From positions 1-64,000 of the forward strand of contig NZ_AOMD01000028.1 in the NCBI RefSeq assembly GCF_000336915.1: a DNA stretch of 64,000 nucleotides. Reading direction: 5' to 3'. Below, one piece after another: positions 35,538-43,900 of the stretch. The notes beneath the pieces were generated by a model. It saw only the letters and a list, made by a program, of their open reading frames with translations. It made no database searches and had not been told where the DNA came from. Position numbers and translations under genes: made by a program. This stretch comes from Halococcus saccharolyticus DSM 5350. GTDB lineage: Archaea > Halobacteriota > Halobacteria > Halobacteriales > Halococcaceae. Each line of letters begins with the position of its first letter. Position 1 is the first letter of the stretch.

Positions 35538-37811
35538 TCAGTCGGCGCTCTCGCCGGGCTCCCGGCCCCACGTCGCTCGTCGCCCGCCGAGGGTGTAGAG
35601 CCAGAGCAAGCCGAGCCCAAGCCCGTAACACAGCATGATCGGCACGCCGAGGATGAACATCATGAACACGCCGCGCGGCGAGACGTAGGCGGTGATCGCG
35701 AACACGCCGACGGTGACCTCACGCCACCGGTTGCGCATTCCGCGGTAGGGGATCAGACCACCGCGATGGAATAGCACCATCGTCACCGGGACGAGCGCGA
35801 GCAACCCGATTCCGGCGGTGGTGAAGAAGACCAGCCAGCCCGCCGCCGAGATGCGGTAGGACACCACCATCCCCGCGCCGATGGCGTCGGCAGCAAGCCA
35901 CGAGATCACCGCGGGCGCGATCGTGGTGTAGCCGACGGCGACCCCGCCGATGAGACTGACGAACAGCGCGCCGGCCCAGACGATGAGCACGCGCCGGTCG
36001 CCGGCCGTGATCCCGCGCTCGCGCAGTGCCGGCCACGCGTAGTAGAGTAGGAGCGGCAGGACCGCGAGCGCCGCGAACAGCGTACTCAGCTTGATCGCGA
36101 AGACGAGCCCCTCGGTCGGATGGAGTTCGACGATCCCCACCTGTTCGGGGCGAACGGTTGCGGGCAGCCGGCCGAGGAAGTCCGCGCGGATCTGGTCGAT
36201 CCCGGGAGCCGACTGCCCGGGGAGGTTCCCGAGGAACCAGAGGAAGGTCCCGGCGAGCACCGACATGAATATCGCGAGCAGCAAGAACGCCCGCGACCGG
36301 AGGCTGTCGAGCACAAAGGCGATGTCGTAGTAGTAGCCGCCGACGTCCTCCTCGGTGGTCTCCTCGGTCGTGAACGCGTCCACGACGCCCGTCGTGCGGC
36401 TCAGAAGCGGGTTCGCATCGTCCGCTGCGGCGTCGGGTGCCGAACCAGGTTCACCTGGATGTTCGGCTTCGTCGAGGGCAGTGTCGGACCCCTCCTCCGT
36501 CTCCGCGGCCGCCGCTTCCGCGGCTGCTTCCGCCTCGTCGAACCGATCAAGGATCGCCCGAGCCTTCTCGGGTTCGCCGTCGCTCGTCGCCATACTGGCC
36601 TGGGCGACCGCCTCCTGTTCGCTCAGGTCGTGAAACGCTTCGGTCGGGGCGGCCCGGACGCCTGCGGCGTCGAGAGGTTCGAGATCGATCGCGGTCGGAT
36701 CGCCGGCTCGGCCGGTCTCCGCTGCGGCGGCGCTGGCGGAGCGGTAGAGCGCGTACGCGAACGAGAGCACGAGAACGGCGACGAACACCGCCCCCGCGAC
36801 GACGGCGATCGCGAAGTCGCGCGGGAGGCCGAGCAGCGGGCCGATGTACTTAAACACCGGCTCGCTCGGCGAGAGGTAGGGGATCGCCGGCACCACGGTT
36901 TGATTCAAGAACCCGCCGACGCCGGCGACGATCAGGGCGGCGACCGCACCCGCCATGATCGTCGGTACCGCCAGAATCGCCCGCCAGCGCTCGCGGAGCA
37001 CCCGTCCCGCGTCGATCGCGCTGCCGCCGCGCTGGAGTGTCACCACGACCTTGGTGAGACCGAGACTGAGCGCGTAGAGTGCAATGATCGGCACGGCCCA
37101 GAGCACCTGCGTAAAGGGGTCGGGTGGCGAGAACAGCGCACCGAAGGCGAACGCACCGATGATGGCGTACTTCCACTTCTCACGCCACGTCTCGTAGGGG
37201 ACGATGCCGGTGAGCGAGAGGCCGGTCATCGCGAGCGGAAGCTGGGCGGCGAGCCCGAACGAAAGCATGAGCAGGAAAACGAACTGTGCCCAGAGCGTGA
37301 TCGAGTAGGTTGGCTGGAAGCCGGCCCTGACCGAAAGCTCTGCGAGGAACGAGAACATCAACGGGAAGAACACGAAGTAACCGTAGGCGACGCCACCGAG
37401 AAAGAGCAGGGCGGCGATCAGCCCGATGGCAGCCACTTTCCAGCGCGACCCGATGGTGATCCAGTAGCCGCGCTCGCGGAGTGCCTCGCGCGAGTAGTAG
37501 AGCAGGGCGGGGAGTGCAACGATCCCGCCGACCGCGAGTGCGATCTTCGCCTGCAACAGCGGCACTTCGAACGGGGTGGTGCCGATGACCGAGGTCTCCT
37601 CGGCGACATCAGCCGGAAGTTGCGCGAAGAGATCCGTCTGCAGGCGATCCCAGACGTAGAGCCAGAGTGCGTAAAACGAGCCGAGAAACCCGATCAGAAA
37701 GACGATCGCGACCTTCTGGAGATGGGTCTGGGCGGCCGACAGCATCGCTCCAAGCGTCTCCCGGCCACGCGCGACCGATCGGCGGACATCGTCGTCGACG
37801 GCTCCCGACAT
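35538..37811 (-). CDS. tatCt: TatCt, double-length Tat translocase subunit
   Basis: 757 residues: two TatC-like domains in one chain (about 45-265 and 530-740), joined by a long acidic linker (about 365-510; SDTALDEAEHPGEPG...). About 14 helices in all. The fusion is a haloarchaeal speciality. Tat is the main export route in these cells, fitting the several twin-Arg signal peptides in this window. ATG at 37811 leaves a normal cytosolic tail. Divergent from tatCo. Confidence 0.93.
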   Translation of the reverse strand: MSGAVDDDVRRSVARGRETLGAMLSAAQTHLQKVAIVFLIGFLGSFYALWLYVWDRLQTDLFAQLPADVAEETSVIGTTPFEVPLLQAKIALAVGGIVALPALLYYSREALRERGYWITIGSRWKVAAIGLIAALLFLGGVAYGYFVFFPLMFSFLAELSVRAGFQPTYSITLWAQFVFLLMLSFGLAAQLPLAMTGLSLTGIVPYETWREKWKYAIIGAFAFGALFSPPDPFTQVLWAVPIIALYALSLGLTKVVVTLQRGGSAIDAGRVLRERWRAILAVPTIMAGAVAALIVAGVGGFLNQTVVPAIPYLSPSEPVFKYIGPLLGLPRDFAIAVVAGAVFVAVLVLSFAYALYRSASAAAAETGRAGDPTAIDLEPLDAAGVRAAPTEAFHDLSEQEAVAQASMATSDGEPEKARAILDRFDEAEAAAEAAAAETEEGSDTALDEAEHPGEPGSAPDAAADDANPLLSRTTGVVDAFTTEETTEEDVGGYYYDIAFVLDSLRSRAFLLLAIFMSVLAGTFLWFLGNLPGQSAPGIDQIRADFLGRLPATVRPEQVGIVELHPTEGLVFAIKLSTLFAALAVLPLLLYYAWPALRERGITAGDRRVLIVWAGALFVSLIGGVAVGYTTIAPAVISWLAADAIGAGMVVSYRISAAGWLVFFTTAGIGLLALVPVTMVLFHRGGLIPYRGMRNRWREVTVGVFAITAYVSPRGVFMMFILGVPIMLCYGLGLGLLWLYTLGGRRATWGREPGESAD

Positions 37812-37927
37812 TCGTTGCTTCGGTGAGCGTAACCGATACCTCGTTATCAATCTTGTCTACCAGTGCTCGCGTGCTCCCGGCCGCCGAGAAGAAAGTTTAC
37901 AACGCTCACCGGCAAACGCACCGCCAG

Positions 37928-38737
37928 ATGGCCGAGACGACGGAGACGGGCGGGACCACCGCAGACGAGCCCGCCGGCACCGCGCCGCTCGACGACAGCG
38001 AGATGCCGCTCGCCGATCACATCGAGGAGATGGTCAAACGCCTCGGGATCGTGATCGTGGCGATGGGCGTCGTGAGCGGCATCGTCTTTCCGTTTGCCGA
38101 CGAGCTCATCAATTTTATCTGGTACGCCTTCCTCCCTGGTTCACCCACGGCCTGCCCGGTCGCGGCTGACCAGGCGAGTGCAGCCTGTCCGTACGTGTAC
38201 GACCCGCTCGCGCTCGTCCTCGCCCGGCTGAAGGCGGCATCGCTCGCGGGCTTCGTGGTCGCGCTGCCACTTTTCGTATATCAAACCTATCGGTTCATGC
38301 GCCCCGGTCTCTACCACAAAGAGCGTCGGTACTATCTCGCGGCAGTCCCCACGAGTCTCGTTTTTGCCATGATCGGGGTCGCGTTCGCCTTCTTCCTCGT
38401 CCTCCCGGTGATGTTCAACTACTTCCTTGGCTACTCGAAGCCCGTCGCAGAGATCGCGTTCGGGCTCGGTGATACGTTCGGGCTGATGACGCTGCTGATG
38501 GGGTTTTTCGCGCTGGTCTTCCAGATCCCGCTGTTCGTGATGCTCGCGATCATGATGGGGATCACGACGCGGGCGTGGCTCACGAGCCGGCGGCTCTACT
38601 TCTGGGGCGGGTTTGCTGGAGTTGCGTTCCTGTTCAGCCCCGACCCGACCGGAATGGCCCCCATCATCGTCGCCGCGACGATGATCGGGCTGTTCGAGGG
38701 CACGCTCCTTCTGCTCAGATGGACCGGACGCGGCTGA
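37928..38737 (+). CDS. tatCo: TatCo, single-domain Tat translocase subunit
   Basis: 269 residues, six helices. The start of the conserved domain, EMPLADHIEEMVKRL, corresponds to the TatC L-x-HL-x-ELR region. FMRPGLYHKERRYYLAA near 123 is the conserved FxxPGL loop, with glutamate E in HKER. It sits divergent from tatCt with 116 bp between, the standard haloarchaeal pairing. ATG at 37928 is preferred over upstream in-frame codons. Confidence 0.95.
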   Translation: MAETTETGGTTADEPAGTAPLDDSEMPLADHIEEMVKRLGIVIVAMGVVSGIVFPFADELINFIWYAFLPGSPTACPVAADQASAACPYVYDPLALVLARLKAASLAGFVVALPLFVYQTYRFMRPGLYHKERRYYLAAVPTSLVFAMIGVAFAFFLVLPVMFNYFLGYSKPVAEIAFGLGDTFGLMTLLMGFFALVFQIPLFVMLAIMMGITTRAWLTSRRLYFWGGFAGVAFLFSPDPTGMAPIIVAATMIGLFEGTLLLLRWTGRG

Positions 38738-38781
38738 TCGATCGCTGAGGGCGCAGCCGAGTGAAAGGGACCAGGACGGTT

Positions 38782-39900
38782 TCAGAGCCGATTGAGGATC
38801 ACGTCGGCATCGTGGGCGAGCGAGAGTTCGCGCGAGCGGCCGCGGCCTTCGACACTGGTGTAGCTGGCATCGACGAGGTCCAACTGATCGAGCTTGTTGA
38901 CCAGTTCGGAGTAGCGGGTGTAGCCGAGGTCGGTTTCGTCGTGAAACGCCTCGTACACCGTGCCGGCGCGCTCGCCGTCGTGATCGGCGATCACCCGCAG
39001 GAGCTCGCGTTCGGGATCGGTGAGTTCGCCCAGCCGCCGCGAGAGGTGGACGTGTTTCGCCTTCTCGTAGGCCGACTCGACGTCCTCGATTTCGACGGTG
39101 CGACTTCCACGGGCCTCGGCGTGGAGCCCCGCACGCCGGAGGAGATCGATCCCCACCCGGAGGTCGCCGGTCTCGGCGGTCAGCTCGGCCACCAGATCGA
39201 GCGGTCGCGGGCCGAGTACGTCGTTACGGAAGCCGCGATCGACGCGCTCGCGGAGGATGTCAACGATCTCGCTCTCGTCGTACGCCGGGAAGTACACCTC
39301 CTCGGGGCGGAACACCGACTGGACGCGGTTGTCGAGATCGGCGATCACGTCGAGATCGAGATCGGAGGAGACCAGAATGACGCCGACCTTCGCGCCCGCG
39401 TGGGTCTCGTGGGCGCGCAAGAGCGAGTAGAGAGTTTCGGAGGCCTCGCCCTCGTAGAAGAGGTAGTTCACGTCGTCGAGACACACGACTAGAACCTCGC
39501 CCTCGTCGGTGAGGTGATCGGTGATCTGCTCGAACAGGCTCTTGAACGAGATGCCGCTTGCGGGCGGTTCGTACTCAAAGATCGCCTCGAATAGCCGCGA
39601 GAACACCGCATACCGCGTCGAATCGACCTGGCAGTTCACTCGCACCGCTCGGACCCCACGCCGTGCGTCGAGTTCGCCGAACAGCTTCTGGACGGCGGTG
39701 GTTTTGCCGGTGCCGGGCGGCCCGCGAACCATCGCGTTCAGCGGGCGCGAGCCCCGGACGGCGGGCCGGAGCGCGTACTGGAGCCCGTCGAGCTGGTCGT
39801 CGCGGTGGTGGAACGTCTCCGGGAGGTAATCCACCTCGAAGACCCCCTCGTCCCGGAAGACCGACTCGTCCCACGAGAGCATGTCGCCGTCGTCGGCCAT
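38782..39900 (-). CDS. orc1: Orc1/Cdc6 replication initiator
   Basis: 372 residues, AAA+ ATPase with a C-terminal winged helix. Walker A GPPGTGKT (60-67), Walker B VVCLDD (138-143), sensor 1 ILVSSD and sensor 2 TGDLRVGIDLLRRAG are visible. The winged helix (about 290-372) binds origin repeats. ATG at 39900 chosen because the upstream frame begins another short Met segment with no family match. An inverted-repeat pair lies 140-200 bp upstream (see 40041-40098). Confidence 0.93.
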   Translation of the reverse strand: MADDGDMLSWDESVFRDEGVFEVDYLPETFHHRDDQLDGLQYALRPAVRGSRPLNAMVRGPPGTGKTTAVQKLFGELDARRGVRAVRVNCQVDSTRYAVFSRLFEAIFEYEPPASGISFKSLFEQITDHLTDEGEVLVVCLDDVNYLFYEGEASETLYSLLRAHETHAGAKVGVILVSSDLDLDVIADLDNRVQSVFRPEEVYFPAYDESEIVDILRERVDRGFRNDVLGPRPLDLVAELTAETGDLRVGIDLLRRAGLHAEARGSRTVEIEDVESAYEKAKHVHLSRRLGELTDPERELLRVIADHDGERAGTVYEAFHDETDLGYTRYSELVNKLDQLDLVDASYTSVEGRGRSRELSLAHDADVILNRL

Positions 39901-40040
39901 CACTTTCACCTCGCTCCCCGCCGGCTTCAAGCCTTCGGCGACCCGTGCCGCCAAGGTTTTGTTGCATCACGGGGTTGCGCGCCACAAATTGGATCATGAC
40001 CACTAGCATACGGCGGGATGCTATAGTTCCTCCGCGACTA

Positions 40041-40098
40041 TTTCACCAGACTGGGCAAGAATGATTTTTGATCAGGAATTCACTATTTAGTGGTGAAA
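40041..40098. other. AT-rich inverted-repeat element upstream of orc1 (origin-like, tentative)
   Basis: TTTCACCA (40041-40048) and its exact complement TGGTGAAA (40091-40098) flank an AT-rich 42-bp spacer. Flanking bases extend the resemblance to about 11 of 12 positions. Inverted origin-recognition boxes around an AT-rich unwinding element next to orc1 are the usual archaeal origin layout. However, the G-string and canonical ORB core are absent, so this is only a candidate. Confidence 0.22.
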
Positions 40099-40116
40099 CT
40101 ACAGGATCACAGATAG

Positions 40117-40623
40117 TCAATCAGCGCTGCGATATAGTTTTATTGATGATACAAAACCTATTATTATGAAAAGCATTCCGACGCCAGCAAACAGGAGTGG
40201 CGCATTCGTGGTCTGGTTTTTCAGAAATGCGTTATCTGGTTCGTCAGGATCGATATAGGCAGTAACCGTGTCACCGGTTTCGTAACCATCTATTACGGAT
40301 CGGGCCTCCGACCTTGTGTCGTAATCTGGAGACGTCTCTGCTGGAAATACGTTAGTTCCCGTATACGATGTTCCCTCGTAGTTATAGGTGAACCGAACCG
40401 TCGGTTTGTGATCAGCACCGAGACTACTGCCGGGTGAACTGGCTTCGACAACACCTGTTTCGGTGATCTCAGCGTTAACCTCAACCGAGTTTGCAACCGT
40501 GTCGGACTGTTGAATGTAATCGTACGCACCAAACCCGGTAGCCGCGAGGCCAATGACCAGCAGTATTACAGCACCACGAAGTGTATCCAGTCCGTCAATA
40601 GGCAAATTAAATCCATCAGACAT
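40117..40623 (-). CDS. DUF3592-type membrane protein
   Basis: 168 residues from ATG at 40623. One helix near 15-35 (GAVILLVIGLAATGFGAYDYI) and one near the C-terminus (LFAGVGMLFIIIGFVSSI) enclose an external beta domain (VEVNAEITETGVVEASS ... VRFTYNYEGTSYTGTN ... YIDPDEPDNAFL), the DUF3592 layout. Function unknown. Base composition is clearly more AT-rich than in the flanking housekeeping genes, suggesting recent acquisition. Confidence 0.75.
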   Translation of the reverse strand: MSDGFNLPIDGLDTLRGAVILLVIGLAATGFGAYDYIQQSDTVANSVEVNAEITETGVVEASSPGSSLGADHKPTVRFTYNYEGTSYTGTNVFPAETSPDYDTRSEARSVIDGYETGDTVTAYIDPDEPDNAFLKNQTTNAPLLFAGVGMLFIIIGFVSSIKLYRSAD

Positions 40624-40763
40624 TTTTGGCACCGCTTTTGTAAGTGAAATTGAAACTATGCGCGCATCGAGATCGTGACCGTTGGACTGTATTGAGAACA
40701 GGCATACTAAAAGAATAGGAACTGTATCCACAAACACCGTATGGGTGGTTTTCTCCAATCATG

Positions 40764-41108
40764 TCAAATGATCTCGGGAGCAAATGGATAGCTCCAAACG
40801 TCACCAGTCGTCGCCTTGTAGGTCGCATACAGAGAAAAAAGCAAATCAGCCACGACCAGGCCAAATATCATGAATCCTGCAATCACGCTCACAAGGTCCG
40901 ACCCGACGACGAAGAAGACTACGAGAAGCATGAAGAGTACACCAAGAAAGAACAACTGCCAATTCAACGCGCATCGCGCGTTCGCCTTTGAAAAATCGGC
41001 CGTCGATAGGATATACATGGGAATGGCTGCGAATACACCGAAGACCAACCCAAGGAGGTGAACAATGACCCCCACTATCGTTCGTTCTCGTCTATTCTGA
41101 TGGTTCAT
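40764..41108 (-). CDS. DUF4870-like membrane protein
   Basis: 114 residues, three to four helices. HLLGLVFGVFAAIPMYILS then ANARCALNWQLFFLGVLF match the DUF4870 pattern (HL-GL ... A--A-N-Q). Family members are small membrane proteins of unknown role. AT-rich, like its neighbour; the two may share a transcript, with 140 bp between them. Confidence 0.7.
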   Translation of the reverse strand: MNHQNRRERTIVGVIVHLLGLVFGVFAAIPMYILSTADFSKANARCALNWQLFFLGVLFMLLVVFFVVGSDLVSVIAGFMIFGLVVADLLFSLYATYKATTGDVWSYPFAPEII

Positions 41109-41165
41109 AATAGCTGAGTTAATTCAGTTCTGGAAGGCAAATAAGATTTTCTAAGACGCAACGAG

Positions 41166-41858
41166 TCAGAGGGTTCCCCCGACGTCTTCCTGCACGCAGA
41201 GGTACCGACCAGCAAACTCCCATCCGTTCTGTTCATAAGCGCTATCAGGCGCTACGTCAAGACAAACTTCGACTGAGGCACTGACCTCAAGCCCGGCTGG
41301 GTTGAGCGATGGCGCGAACCGGAAGCAGCCATCGACTCGCAGCGGAATGGCTTTAAGTTTCCCACGGATGTCTGCACAAATTTCAGCGTTAGAGTAACTA
41401 ATTCCGGCACCGAGAAGCGTTAGGCAGGTGTTATCGAAGCAAATCCCACCGGAGATAGAAACCTCGGTGAAGCCGAAAGTCGCATCGATCGTCAGGACGA
41501 TGTCGGTCCCGCCGATGACTGGAATCCTGTACGGAATCGTTGCGACATAGAACCTTGCGCTTGGGCTCGCAATAGCTTGTGGAGTGGGAGCCGGATCAGT
41601 GGATGGTGAGCCGGAGGTTACGTCGGTTTCGGTGTAGTTGACCGCAGAGTTTGTGGAAGTGATGTCGGTATCAAACTCTGACGGGTCGACAAGCGGTTCT
41701 TGCGACTCCTCAGCCGCTGCATTGCCAGTCATTCCCGTTGCTCCGAACGCTCCTACGCCTCCTGCCGCGCCGAGCGATTTGACGAAGCGTCGTCGATTGA
41801 CCGAGTTTGTGCCCTCGTTCGCATCACCGAATTCGTCCGTCGGGGGTTGCTTGGACAT
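41166..41858 (-). CDS. Tat-exported protein with six cysteines, unknown
   Basis: 230 residues. A twin-Arg signal (NRRRFVKSLGAAGGVGAFG, about 21-39) ends near AAAEE, without a lipobox, so the protein is probably released. A Thr/Ser/Pro-rich stretch (about 55-95) precedes a beta-rich domain. Six cysteines (CFDNTC, then four single ones) are unusual for haloarchaeal secreted proteins and suggest disulfides or metal binding. The family is not recognised. AT-rich composition. Confidence 0.7.
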   Translation of the reverse strand: MSKQPPTDEFGDANEGTNSVNRRRFVKSLGAAGGVGAFGATGMTGNAAAEESQEPLVDPSEFDTDITSTNSAVNYTETDVTSGSPSTDPAPTPQAIASPSARFYVATIPYRIPVIGGTDIVLTIDATFGFTEVSISGGICFDNTCLTLLGAGISYSNAEICADIRGKLKAIPLRVDGCFRFAPSLNPAGLEVSASVEVCLDVAPDSAYEQNGWEFAGRYLCVQEDVGGTL

Positions 41859-41918
41859 CGCATTTCAGACCATACCCGAGACTATTTTTACATTAATGCA
41901 TGAGCAAACAACAATCCG

Positions 41919-42044
41919 ATGAGCACCTATCCAGAGGATTGGCAACTACCAACTCAGTGGGCGAATGTTCACCCAGTGGACACCTGCCTAGCAGGTAAGG
42001 TGAAACCGACAACACCTGTAGCCTGCCGCAATGTCACTCATTGA
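41919..42044 (+). CDS. 41-aa ORF overlapping the next gene
   Basis: ATG at 41919, TGA at 42042-42044. The product MSTYPEDWQLPTQWANVHP then VDTCLAGKVKPTTPVACRNVTH has two cysteines and three histidines. Its last 14 bases overlap the start of the following gene in another frame, so the two would be translationally coupled. Too short for statistics, but the composition is protein-like. Unknown function. Confidence 0.45.
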   Translation: MSTYPEDWQLPTQWANVHPVDTCLAGKVKPTTPVACRNVTH

Positions 42045-42882
42045 TCGCCTTCGCCAGCCCGAATACACCGGCGAAAACCGTTGTACCCCCTGTACAACGG
42101 TCAACATCGCTATCGCTGCCGGGGCAAGCGTACTTGCCGCCGTTGCCTCGACCGTCCTCGGGGCCGGGGTATTCACGCTCTCGCTCGGTACCATCTACCT
42201 CCGTGGGTATCTCGTCCCGGGTACGCCCACGCTCACGAAACGCTATTTCCCTGAACGCGTCCTCGGGAGGTTCGAGAAAGACTCTACGACACCAGTGGCC
42301 GACGAGACCGTTGAAATCGACCCCGAGGGGGTACTCCTCGACGCCCACGCGGTCGAACCCTGCGGAGAGAGCACCGACCTTTGTCTCACTGCCGACTTTC
42401 AGCAAGCGTGGCGCGAAAGCATCCACACGGCCCGCACACACGATCTTGGCGAGGATCATCTCGCGGACATGCTTGATATCTCGACCACGGACGACCAGAT
42501 CACGGTCGATCAACACGGCGAGGCGTTCGTTGTCCGCACCGATGATGCCGTCGTCGGGCAATGGAGTTCACAGGCTGCGGCCGTCGCCGACGTCGCCGCC
42601 GCGACCGAACTCAACGAACGCCTTTCCCGCTGGCAGAACCTCGCCCCTGCCGAGATCGCGCGCGTGCTGATGAGCCTCCGTATCTTCATCGAACAGTGTC
42701 CCGACTGCGACGGTCCCGTGCAGGTGGAACAGGACGCCATCGAGTCGTGTTGTCGGTCGTATGATGTGATTATCTCAGCCTGTCAGGACTGTGACTGTCG
42801 CCTGTTCGAAATGGAATGGGACGATACCGACGCGGACGACGGACAAGAACAACCGAATCAGTCCACTCAAGCAACCGCATAA
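42031..42882 (+). CDS. zinc-ribbon membrane protein, unknown
   Basis: 283 residues. The N-terminal ENRCTPCTTVN (CxxC) is followed by two hydrophobic segments (about 25-60), then a soluble domain of about 150 residues. A C-terminal cysteine-rich module follows: CPDCDG, SCC and CQDCDCR (about 229-262), likely zinc-binding. The acidic tail is typical of halophiles. No enzymatic motif seen. Overlaps a 41-codon ORF upstream; convergent with the regulator, 12 bp away. Confidence 0.7.
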   Translation: MSLIDRLRQPEYTGENRCTPCTTVNIAIAAGASVLAAVASTVLGAGVFTLSLGTIYLRGYLVPGTPTLTKRYFPERVLGRFEKDSTTPVADETVEIDPEGVLLDAHAVEPCGESTDLCLTADFQQAWRESIHTARTHDLGEDHLADMLDISTTDDQITVDQHGEAFVVRTDDAVVGQWSSQAAAVADVAAATELNERLSRWQNLAPAEIARVLMSLRIFIEQCPDCDGPVQVEQDAIESCCRSYDVIISACQDCDCRLFEMEWDDTDADDGQEQPNQSTQATA

Positions 42883-42894
42883 ACAGGCAGAGGA

Positions 42895-43722
42895 CTAATT
42901 TGCTGGTTCAGTATCGGGTGCTCCGAGCGAAGTGTCCGTCTCGTGCGGCTGTATCGATTGATCTCTGTAGGCCTCATACACTCCCTCACCCCACTTGATG
43001 GCCGTCGCACTGGTTGATTCGACCACCGCTTGTATTCGACCGACTTCATTGTAGCCCACAAGCGCGAGTTGCTCGTCCGAAACGAATAGTCCATAGGACA
43101 AACTCCCTTCGTACACCCAAATATCGACATGAGTAGGTGGATCTATCTCAGCCACATCAGCGCTATCGCTGCCATACTGCTGGCGGAGTGTATCAAATGC
43201 ATCCGATGAGAGAACGTATTCGTACTCAGGAACACTTCCATCGTCCGTATCCACGCGACAAGAGAGTTCGATCGATAACGAGGAGACGACTGGCAGGAAT
43301 CCTCGGACACGATCAGTTCCTCCAAAGCTGTTGAACAACCGATTTATCAGGGACATCGGCTGACCCGAATCAGGAGTTATCACGAGCGCGTCAGATAATT
43401 GACTGATATCGATCTTCGGAGGCGTGTTTACTGCTTCGAGAAACGGTGCCAGACGCTTGATCGTATCGGCGGCCTCACTCGCCGACACGAATTCCTCACG
43501 AAGAAGACTTCCGACCGTGGTTGTCGTGTATCCAGAACAAGTATCTTCGATCCAACCCCGTTCTTCCAGTACAGAGAGGTTACGCTGGACGGTGGAACGT
43601 GGGCTATTCAATCTCTCCATCAAATCACGAACATCCATCTGTGCGTCATCGAGGACATCGAGTATACGAAGCCGTTGCGGTGAGTTGCAGAGGCATTCAA
43701 TTGCATCACAACGTTCGGTCAT
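42895..43722 (-). CDS. FilR1-type winged-helix transcriptional regulator
   Basis: 275 residues. N-terminal winged HTH (about 12-65; SPQRLRILDVLDDAQMDVRDLMERLNSPRSTVQRNLSVLEERGWI), then a long domain ending PTHVDIWVYEG / YGLFVSDEQLALVGYNE, which matches the haloarchaeal DUF1724/FilR1 middle domain. Family members regulate surface, motility and other genes. It lies within the accessory segment and may control its neighbours. The upstream region is AT-rich. Confidence 0.8.
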   Translation of the reverse strand: MTERCDAIECLCNSPQRLRILDVLDDAQMDVRDLMERLNSPRSTVQRNLSVLEERGWIEDTCSGYTTTTVGSLLREEFVSASEAADTIKRLAPFLEAVNTPPKIDISQLSDALVITPDSGQPMSLINRLFNSFGGTDRVRGFLPVVSSLSIELSCRVDTDDGSVPEYEYVLSSDAFDTLRQQYGSDSADVAEIDPPTHVDIWVYEGSLSYGLFVSDEQLALVGYNEVGRIQAVVESTSATAIKWGEGVYEAYRDQSIQPHETDTSLGAPDTEPAN

Positions 43723-43900
43723 GTATATTAATAATAACTATATCTGCCTTAAAATTACGTTGTGGGAGTTAATCACACTATTTCAACGTGTCTTTCTGTT
43801 ACAGGACAGGTGGGATAAGCGTAAATCTCGAATTGTTGACTGTAATTAGCAGGTGAGTACCTGGATTCGAACAAGAACCATGAGTGGAGGCCGATGAAGA
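43723..43900. other. AT-rich intergenic segment
   Basis: Contains the promoter region of the regulator (TATATTAATAATAACTATAT near 43725-43745) and no coding ORF of note. At 43858-43876 the minus strand has a GTTCGAATCC string like a tRNA T-loop, but no matching stem or tRNA body. It may mark the edge of the accessory segment; nothing else is supported. Confidence 0.4.

Noticed and set aside
43858-43876. tRNA T-loop-like string at the edge of the accessory segment, possible attachment site
   Set aside because: The string GTTCGAATCC on the minus strand has no complementary T-stem, no anticodon arm and no matching direct repeat seen near 39950-40050.
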